DNA from: Equibacterium sp963662035
Lineage (GTDB): Bacteria > Bacteroidota > Bacteroidia > Bacteroidales > UBA932
DNA: 20,297 bases
NCBI GenBank assembly: GCA_963662035.1
Contig: CAVLDO010000024.1
Location: forward strand, 1 to 20,297
Direction: 5' to 3'
In this document: positions 1-4,831 of the stretch, piece after piece
How positions within the stretch are numbered: the first letter of the stretch is position 1
Layout of the letters: each line of letters starts with the position of its first letter
The notes under the pieces: generated by a model
The model's input: only the letters and a program-made list of their open reading frames with translations
The model's database searches: none
Told to the model about the DNA's origin: nothing
Program-made: the position numbers and the translations under genes

Positions 1-45
1 AAACACCGCTCAAGCCTGCCGGGCAAGGAGGTCAGCATACGCGCT

Positions 46-55
46 CCCCCCCCCC
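46..55. repeat. C10 homopolymer tract, first of two
   Basis: Ten consecutive C residues. A run this long is prone to slippage. It would shift frame if it lies in a gene: on the minus strand it falls inside a frame opening at an ATG at 125 and running off the left edge; on the plus strand it falls upstream of a frame that stops at 129. Whether either frame is translated is unknown. Confidence 0.9.
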
Positions 56-213
56 ATAAAATAGTGAGGGTCAGTAAGATACGCCTCCTAAAGAACGGGA
101 GGCTGTGGGTGTGCGTCAAAGTCATCTAAATAGCGTCTCAAGGCCCCGATGGGGCAAACATACGTATGCGAAGTTATAAAAACATTTCCGGAAAGTCAAC
201 AGGCATCATAATT

Positions 214-223
214 CCCCCCCCCC
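214..223. repeat. C10 homopolymer tract, second of two
   Basis: Ten consecutive C residues, the same length as the run at 46-55 and 158 bp downstream of its end. It lies in a weak 61-codon frame (166-351, +) that has no recognisable product. Equal length in both runs may be coincidence, slippage, or a sequencing or assembly limit on homopolymers. Confidence 0.9.
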
Positions 224-298
224 AACCGCATAACTTGCTGAATCTCACGCAGATAAAATGTCGAAAAAATACAACCGCAGAGCGTCTTGATAATGCCC

Positions 299-335
299 GA
301 ACGGACGATCTCGCTTGCAGCGGCACCGTCCGTTC
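299..335. repeat. 9-bp perfect inverted repeat (hairpin)
   Basis: GAACGGACG at 299-307 pairs perfectly with CGTCCGTTC at 327-335 across a 19-nt loop. No T-run follows on either strand, so it is not a classical terminator. It may be a processed RNA structure or a protein site. Confidence 0.5.
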
Positions 336-370
336 TTCGACAAATAACTAATATAACTTAAATACAGAAT

Positions 371-408
371 GCGAGGCTTACCCCTGCGTAAGCTATGATA
401 AGTCTCGC
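371..408. repeat. Nested hairpin upstream of rfbA
   Basis: An outer 5-bp arm (GCGAG at 371-375 with CTCGC at 404-408) encloses an inner 6-bp stem (GCTTAC at 376-381 with GTAAGC at 388-393, 6-nt loop). A 10-nt bulge sits on the right side. It is compatible with a small structured RNA or chance pairing in GC-rich DNA; no function is assigned. Confidence 0.35.
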
Positions 409-536
409 TATGAGATCCCGGAGTTTCTGCACCTGATATTCGCCCACGCTGGCTGCGATATGCTCTCCGCCAACTCCGCTGTCGAGCGGCAGGAGCGCAA
501 CGAGGGCGCCCGAATGTTTCCGAAACAAAAAATTCA

Positions 537-544
537 TATATTTG
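537..544 (+). promoter_or_regulatory. Bacteroidota -7 box, candidate rfbAB promoter
   Basis: TATATTTG matches TAnnTTTG exactly. It lies 82 bp before the rfbA ATG, so transcription would begin near 550 and leave a leader of about 75 nt. The -33 region is weak (only TTTC around 517-520). This is the best promoter match ahead of rfbAB. Confidence 0.5.
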
Positions 545-626
545 TGAGAGTCCGTTTTGCGTCCTCTATATATTAAATGCAAAAAAGGGCAAAATATTAC
601 ATCAAATTCTGAATTTTTTTTTGAAA

Positions 627-1493
627 ATGAAAGGAATTGTACTCTCCGGCGGCAGCGGAACCCGGCTGTATCCCATCACAAAAGGGGTCAGCAAGCAGCT
701 TTTGCCAATCTACGACAAGCCGATGATCTACTATCCGATATCGGTGCTTATGACAGCAGGCATACGCGATATCCTGATAATCTCCACGCCGCAGGATCTG
801 CCCGCATTCCGTCGCCTGATGGGGGGCGGCGGCGACTTTGGCGTGAACTTCAGCTATGCCGAGCAGCCCTCGCCCGACGGACTGGCCCAGGCATTCATAA
901 TAGGTAAGGAGTTCATAGGCGATGACGCTGTGTGCCTGGTGCTGGGCGACAACATATTCCACGGACAGGGGTTTGAGCAGATGCTCTCCGATGCGGTGAG
1001 CGATGCCCTGGGGGGCAATGCCACCATATTCGGCTACCGCGTGGCCGACCCGCAGCGCTACGGTGTGGCGGAGTTCGATGCGCAGGGCAACTGCCTCTCC
1101 ATAGAGGAGAAGCCCGCCGCTCCCAAGAGCAACTACGCAGTAACGGGGCTCTACTTCTACCCCAACGAAGTGGTGAGGATTGCAGAAAATGTGAAGCCCT
1201 CGGCCCGGGGCGAGCTTGAGATAACCTCCGTGAACCAGGAGTTCCTGCATCGGGGCAGCCTCAAGTGCAGCCTGCTGGGGAGCGGGTTTGCCTGGCTTGA
1301 CACCGGCACCTTCGCCTCGCTGGCCCAGGCGTCCACCTTTGTGGAGGTGATCGAGAACCGCACCGGAGAATATGTCGCCTGCCTGGAGCAGATAGCCTAC
1401 CGGAACGGGTGGATTTCCCGCGAAAGGCTGGCCGCCATCGCCGCCCCGATGCAGAAGAACCAATACGGGCAATACCTGCTTAACCTGCTCTGA
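627..1493 (+). CDS. rfbA: Glucose-1-phosphate thymidylyltransferase
   Basis: Converts glucose 1-phosphate and dTTP to dTDP-glucose in the cytoplasm, the first step of dTDP-deoxysugar synthesis for surface glycans. The product is 288 aa, normal for the family. The nucleotide-binding loop (LSGGSGTRLYP) is at the N-terminus, followed by the sugar-nucleotidyltransferase signature KQLLPIYDKPMIYYP, the metal-site motif GDNIFHG, and IEEKP and VTGLYFYP of the active-site walls. I start at the ATG at 627 (MKGIVLSGG), which matches the usual N-terminus; a TTG two codons upstream is in frame but unlikely. rfbB begins one base after the stop, so the two are co-transcribed and probably translationally coupled. 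The family assignment is secure. Confidence 0.97.
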   Translation: MKGIVLSGGSGTRLYPITKGVSKQLLPIYDKPMIYYPISVLMTAGIRDILIISTPQDLPAFRRLMGGGGDFGVNFSYAEQPSPDGLAQAFIIGKEFIGDDAVCLVLGDNIFHGQGFEQMLSDAVSDALGGNATIFGYRVADPQRYGVAEFDAQGNCLSIEEKPAAPKSNYAVTGLYFYPNEVVRIAENVKPSARGELEITSVNQEFLHRGSLKCSLLGSGFAWLDTGTFASLAQASTFVEVIENRTGEYVACLEQIAYRNGWISRERLAAIAAPMQKNQYGQYLLNLL

Positions 1494-1494
1494 T

Positions 1495-2547
1495 ATGGAA
1501 TATAAAGAGACTATACTCATCACCGGAGGGGCCGGGTTCATAGGGAGCCACGTGGTGCGCCTGTTCGTGAACAAATACCCCGCAAGCCGCATAATAAACC
1601 TGGACAAGCTGACCTACGCCGGCAATCCGGCCAACTTGCGCGATGTGGAGAACCGCCCCAATTACCTCTTTGTGAGGGGGGACATCTGCGACTATGAGCT
1701 GCTGCAGAAGCTCTTTGCGCAATACGGCATCACCGGGGTCATTCACCTTGCGGCGGAGAGCCACGTAGACCGCAGCATCCGCGACCCCTTTACCTTTGCC
1801 CGGACCAATGTGATGGGCACTCTCACGCTGCTGCAGGCGGCACGGGAGAGCTGGGAGAGGAGCGGATACGAGGGGAGGCGCTTCTATCACATCTCCACCG
1901 ACGAGGTGTACGGGGCGCTGGAGCTTGACGAGCCGCAGACCCTCTTCACCGAGCTGACCCCCTACCGCCCCCACAGCCCCTACAGCGCTTCCAAAGCCTC
2001 CAGCGACCACTTTGTGCGCGCCTTCCACGACACATACGGGATGCCCACCATAGTGACCAACTGCAGCAACAATTACGGCCCATACCAGTTCCCCGAGAAG
2101 CTCATCCCGCTCTTTATAAACAATATCCGGCTGGGACGGCCGCTGCCGGTGTACGGCAGTGGGGAGAATGTGCGCGACTGGCTTTATGTGGAGGATCACG
2201 CCCGCGCCATAGACCTCATATTCCGCAGCGGCGCAGCGGCCGAGACCTACAACATCGGCGGCTGCAACGAGTGGCGCAACATAGACCTGGTGCGGCTGCT
2301 GGTGAAGATCTGCGACCGCCTGCTGGGACGCCCCGAGGGGGCTTCGGAGCACCTGATAACCCACGTGAGTGACCGCGCCGGGCACGACCTGCGCTATGCC
2401 ATAGATGCGGGCAAGCTGCACCGCGAGCTGGGCTGGAGCCCATCACTCAATTTTGAGCAGGGATTGGAGCTTACCGTGCGCTGGTATCTGGAAAACGGGG
2501 AGTGGATAGACAATATCACCAGCGGAGAGTATCAGAAACAATTGTAA
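1495..2547 (+). CDS. rfbB: dTDP-glucose 4,6-dehydratase
   Basis: Oxidises and dehydrates dTDP-glucose to dTDP-4-keto-6-deoxyglucose, using bound NAD+. It is a 350-aa extended short-chain dehydrogenase. The Rossmann motif GGAGFIGS lies at residues 11-18, the catalytic Thr-Asp-Glu at 135-137 (STDEVYG), and the active-site Tyr163 and Lys167 are in YSASK. The ATG follows the rfbA stop by one base. The operon ends here: the next structure is a strong hairpin, then a convergent gene, so rfbC and rfbD are not adjacent. The keto-sugar may therefore feed L-rhamnose via genes elsewhere, or another dTDP-sugar such as an amino-deoxyhexose; the window cannot decide. Confidence 0.97.
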   Translation: MEYKETILITGGAGFIGSHVVRLFVNKYPASRIINLDKLTYAGNPANLRDVENRPNYLFVRGDICDYELLQKLFAQYGITGVIHLAAESHVDRSIRDPFTFARTNVMGTLTLLQAARESWERSGYEGRRFYHISTDEVYGALELDEPQTLFTELTPYRPHSPYSASKASSDHFVRAFHDTYGMPTIVTNCSNNYGPYQFPEKLIPLFINNIRLGRPLPVYGSGENVRDWLYVEDHARAIDLIFRSGAAAETYNIGGCNEWRNIDLVRLLVKICDRLLGRPEGASEHLITHVSDRAGHDLRYAIDAGKLHRELGWSPSLNFEQGLELTVRWYLENGEWIDNITSGEYQKQL

Positions 2548-2560
2548 GCTTGCCTCTGGG

Positions 2561-2604
2561 CAAAACAGGAGCAGCCCTGACTTATCGGGGCTGCTCCTGT
2601 TTTG
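2561..2604. terminator. Bidirectional hairpin terminator between rfbB and the lipoprotein gene
   Basis: A perfect 17-bp stem (2561-2577 with 2588-2604) has a 10-nt loop. Each strand ends its stem in TTTTG, so either transcript finishes as a GC-rich stem followed by a short U-run. It sits 13 bp after the rfbB stop and 34 bp from the stop of the convergent lipoprotein gene, so it can serve both. Confidence 0.85.
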
Positions 2605-2638
2605 TGCTGAATTATAGCCTCGGCATAGCGGAAGCGGG

Positions 2639-4666
2639 CTACTGCACGCTCTTCACGCAGCGTACAGAGCATGCGGCGCCGGGGTACAGAGTCGAAACGT
2701 CATTCAGGACTCCTGTGCTGAAGGTGAAGCAGAACGGACTTGCATCCGGCCTGTCGGCAAGCCAATATCGGCCGTAGTCATTCACACCGTTCAGTTTTAC
2801 TGTCTTTGCCGTTGCATCACCCCAATAGTTACCGGCAGCCGGCAGAGAGGCCGATGATGTAAAACCTGTGAATTTGAGGGACTTTTTGCCATCCGACTCA
2901 TCAAAGGAGATGCTCGGCTTCAAATATTCAAAATCCTCTGAGGTGGGGACTCTCCAGCCGGTGGGGCAGGGGTTGGTTGAGTTGTTGTAACTCCAAGGCA
3001 TATATTTGGTCTGATACCAGCTGAAAACGTCATTATCCGCTTTCCAGTAGAAATTATTGTCTCTTGTGCCCACTGCGGAGGCAGTCTCGTTTTTAAAGAC
3101 GGGGGGCGTGGTGTGGCTGAAGCCGGCAGGGCGGCCCCACTGGTACAGCTTTCCTAAAGGCTCGTTTTCGCTGTAGCCGCAGTTTACAGGGGCTACAATC
3201 AGTTTGCCGAGCAGTGCCCCCTCTCCGCAGTAGAGCTTCGCCTGTTGGTCGTAGTACGAGAGAGAATAAATGGTCACCGGCACGATGTTGGACAACACAT
3301 TGTTGTCGTTATCCTTATCCGCATAAAGCACACCTAAAGTCAGCCCCTGCTTGTAACCTCCGCCAGAAAGGGGCGAGCCACTGAACGTTTTAGGAATAGT
3401 ATAACCGACGATGGTTATTTTCACGACTTCTGCCATATGTGCCGTGATTGATAGGATGGGCAGAGTAATCATATTGTCAACCGGGTCGCCAACCGTGGCT
3501 TTTGTATTCACGGTTGCAAGATACACTACTATATTGCCGGACCCATTCGCCCAATCGTTGGCGATTCTTTCCGCCGCTGCTTCAGAATTGGTCGTGACAT
3601 AGATGTCAAACGGGTTGAACTTATCCTCGCCATTCGTGTTGTAGTACCTTATGCCGATGCCTCCGTCGCTGAACTGGGGGAAGATGCTCAGTAGTGTGGG
3701 GGCGTCTTTGCCATCGGTGGCCATCGGAAGCACGAGCTGCGTGTTGTCGCTCAAAACTATCGTGACGGTCTTGAGAGAGGAATCGCTTGAGATGCTGCTT
3801 ATCAGCGACTCTCCTGCTGCACCTGCTGCACCTGCTGCCCCGGTGTCACCCTTGTCACCCTTGTCACCCTTGTCACCCTTGTCACCCTTGTCACCCTTGT
3901 CACCCTTGTCACCCTTGTCACCCTTGTCACCCTTGTCGCCTTTGTCACCTTTGTCACCCTTGGCTCCGGTGGCTCCGGTGGCTCCAGTGGCTTTCACGCC
4001 GGTGGTCTTCCACGTCTTGCCGCCGTCAGCCGAGATTTCCCACTCGTTGGTGGAGGTGTTGATGCGCACCTGCGGCATAACGCCATCGGTGCTCACGATG
4101 GTTGTCTCACCCTTGTCACCCTTGTCACCTTTGTCTCCCTTGGGGCCGGTGACCGGCAGCTTGGCTCCCGCACCATCCAGCAGCCACTCGCCGTTGAGGG
4201 TCCAGTAGTAAATGCCACCCTCTGCCCTGACGCCTATCACGGGAGTGGCGCCGTCGCTGCCGTCGGCGCCGTCCTTACCATCCTGTCCGTCTCTGCCATC
4301 CTTGCCGTTGGCACCGTCGCGGCCGTCGCGGCCGTTAACGCCATCCTTGCCGTCGGAGCCGTCCTTGCCGTTCTTTATGGTGATGCTTTTGCCGGAGGAG
4401 AACTTGAGGGTATAGCCGTCGGAGAGGGTCTCTATGTCTGTGACTGTGTCGCCTAACTCAAGGGCAGAAACCAGCTGCCGTATGGAGGAGATGTCGCTGT
4501 TGACAGAATTTACCTGCGTCTCCAGTGCGGAAACGCGGCCGGAGAGGCTGCTGATAGAATTCTTTATATCGGTGTCGTCGTATTCTTTGGAACAGGCAGA
4601 GAGCAGTGCGCCGCAGAACATAGCTGCCAAGAGCAGCCGGCCGGTTGTCTTAAAGAGATTTTTCAT
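2639..4666 (-). CDS. Collagen-like repeat surface lipoprotein (DUF4988 N-terminus, FISUMP-like C-terminus)
   Basis: A predicted 675-aa secreted lipoprotein. Residues 1-24 are a signal peptide with lipobox LSAC, giving lipidated Cys25. A coiled-coil stalk (about 33-70) resembles DUF4988 domains of Bacteroidota. Gly-X-Y collagen-like blocks follow at about 100-139, 174-186 and 227-285, separated by two short linkers with Trp/Tyr-rich motifs (GIYYWTLNGEWL; NEWEISADGGKTWK) common in such proteins. The third block has thirteen Lys-Gly-Asp units in a row. The C-terminal part contains PTGWRVPTSEDFEYL and a closing RCVK motif, like the FISUMP family. The start at 4666 is chosen because only this Met gives a signal peptide; an upstream extension would be antisense to the HTCS. 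Ligand and function are unknown; a trimeric surface stalk is an inference. Confidence 0.82.
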   Translation of the reverse strand: MKNLFKTTGRLLLAAMFCGALLSACSKEYDDTDIKNSISSLSGRVSALETQVNSVNSDISSIRQLVSALELGDTVTDIETLSDGYTLKFSSGKSITIKNGKDGSDGKDGVNGRDGRDGANGKDGRDGQDGKDGADGSDGATPVIGVRAEGGIYYWTLNGEWLLDGAGAKLPVTGPKGDKGDKGDKGETTIVSTDGVMPQVRINTSTNEWEISADGGKTWKTTGVKATGATGATGAKGDKGDKGDKGDKGDKGDKGDKGDKGDKGDKGDKGDKGDTGAAGAAGAAGESLISSISSDSSLKTVTIVLSDNTQLVLPMATDGKDAPTLLSIFPQFSDGGIGIRYYNTNGEDKFNPFDIYVTTNSEAAAERIANDWANGSGNIVVYLATVNTKATVGDPVDNMITLPILSITAHMAEVVKITIVGYTIPKTFSGSPLSGGGYKQGLTLGVLYADKDNDNNVLSNIVPVTIYSLSYYDQQAKLYCGEGALLGKLIVAPVNCGYSENEPLGKLYQWGRPAGFSHTTPPVFKNETASAVGTRDNNFYWKADNDVFSWYQTKYMPWSYNNSTNPCPTGWRVPTSEDFEYLKPSISFDESDGKKSLKFTGFTSSASLPAAGNYWGDATAKTVKLNGVNDYGRYWLADRPDASPFCFTFSTGVLNDVSTLYPGAACSVRCVKSVQ
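3845..3961 (-). repeat. 9-bp tandem repeat, 13 units, encoding Lys-Gly-Asp
   Basis: On the plus strand the unit is GTCACCCTT. Units 1-10 (3845-3934) are identical, units 11 and 12 differ by one or two bases, and unit 13 returns to consensus. Three GGCTCC-type 9-bp units follow directly (3962-3988), encoding Ala-Thr-Gly. Each unit is a multiple of three, so copy-number change alters stalk length without changing frame. Confidence 0.95.
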
Positions 4667-4721
4667 AATGATAATAGATTTAAAAGGGTTTATGTATTTG
4701 ATCCGTCTTTTTCGCCTGAAA

Positions 4722-4729
4722 CAAAAATA
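4722..4729 (-). promoter_or_regulatory. -7 box of the collagen-like lipoprotein gene
   Basis: On the minus strand TATTTTTG matches TAnnTTTG exactly. Transcription would start near 4716, giving a leader of about 50 nt before the ATG at 4666. No TTTG-like -33 element is visible; the spacer upstream is GC-rich and meets the 17-bp direct repeat 21 bp away. This layout suggests activator-dependent transcription. Confidence 0.65.
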
Positions 4730-4750
4730 AGCGGAGGGCACGGGAGGGGG

Positions 4751-4788
4751 ACTATTGAAATCGGACAAATAACTATTGAAATCGGACA
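4751..4788. promoter_or_regulatory. 17-bp perfect direct repeat with 21-bp period, candidate HTCS operator
   Basis: ACTATTGAAATCGGACA occurs at 4751-4767 and again, unchanged, at 4772-4788, start to start 21 bp, about two helical turns. It lies between divergent genes, 21 bp upstream of the lipoprotein -7 box and 43 bp before the HTCS start codon. AraC-family regulators commonly bind two direct half-sites on one DNA face, so binding by the adjacent HTCS (activating the lipoprotein, perhaps autoregulating) is the natural inference. There is no direct proof. Confidence 0.7.
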
Positions 4789-4831
4789 TCTGTTGTATAA
4801 AACTTGCCGATTTGATAAATTCGCCCCCGGT

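Larger units (their letters stand above)
1..626. other. Non-coding or degraded stretch with no defensible gene
   Basis: No open frame here resembles a family I recognise. Seen directly: two runs of exactly ten C (46-55 and 214-223), hairpins at 83-103, 143-155 and 299-335, a 10-bp perfect palindrome at 159-168 (CATACGTATG), a nested hairpin at 371-408, and a promoter match at 537-544. Two short frames touch the left edge: a + frame ending at 129 and a - frame with an ATG at 125 running off the window, both crossing the first C10 run. A 74-codon frame at 358-582 (-) and an opposing + frame ending at 575 overlap each other, and neither is convincing. This could be a decayed gene, the start of a leftward gene, or structured intergenic DNA. 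Confidence 0.5.

Noticed and set aside
358..582. 74-codon minus-strand frame upstream of rfbA
   Set aside because: No recognisable motif, an equally long open frame on the opposite strand, no promoter match ahead of it, and overlap with the best rfbA promoter.
621..626. TTG start for rfbA two codons upstream
   Set aside because: The ATG at 627 gives the family's usual N-terminus and a better start codon.
3845..3961. Possible CRISPR array
   Set aside because: Units are 9 bp, contiguous, without spacers, and translate as Lys-Gly-Asp within a clear lipoprotein gene.
3651..4208. Long plus-strand frame with Pro-Leu-Ser repeats
   Set aside because: It is the antisense reading of the 9-bp collagen-coding repeats; the minus strand has the signal peptide, promoter and domain structure.
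4816..4823. TAAATTCG as an HTCS promoter -7 box
   Set aside because: It has a mismatch in the conserved TTTG and lies only 8 bp from the start codon, leaving almost no leader.
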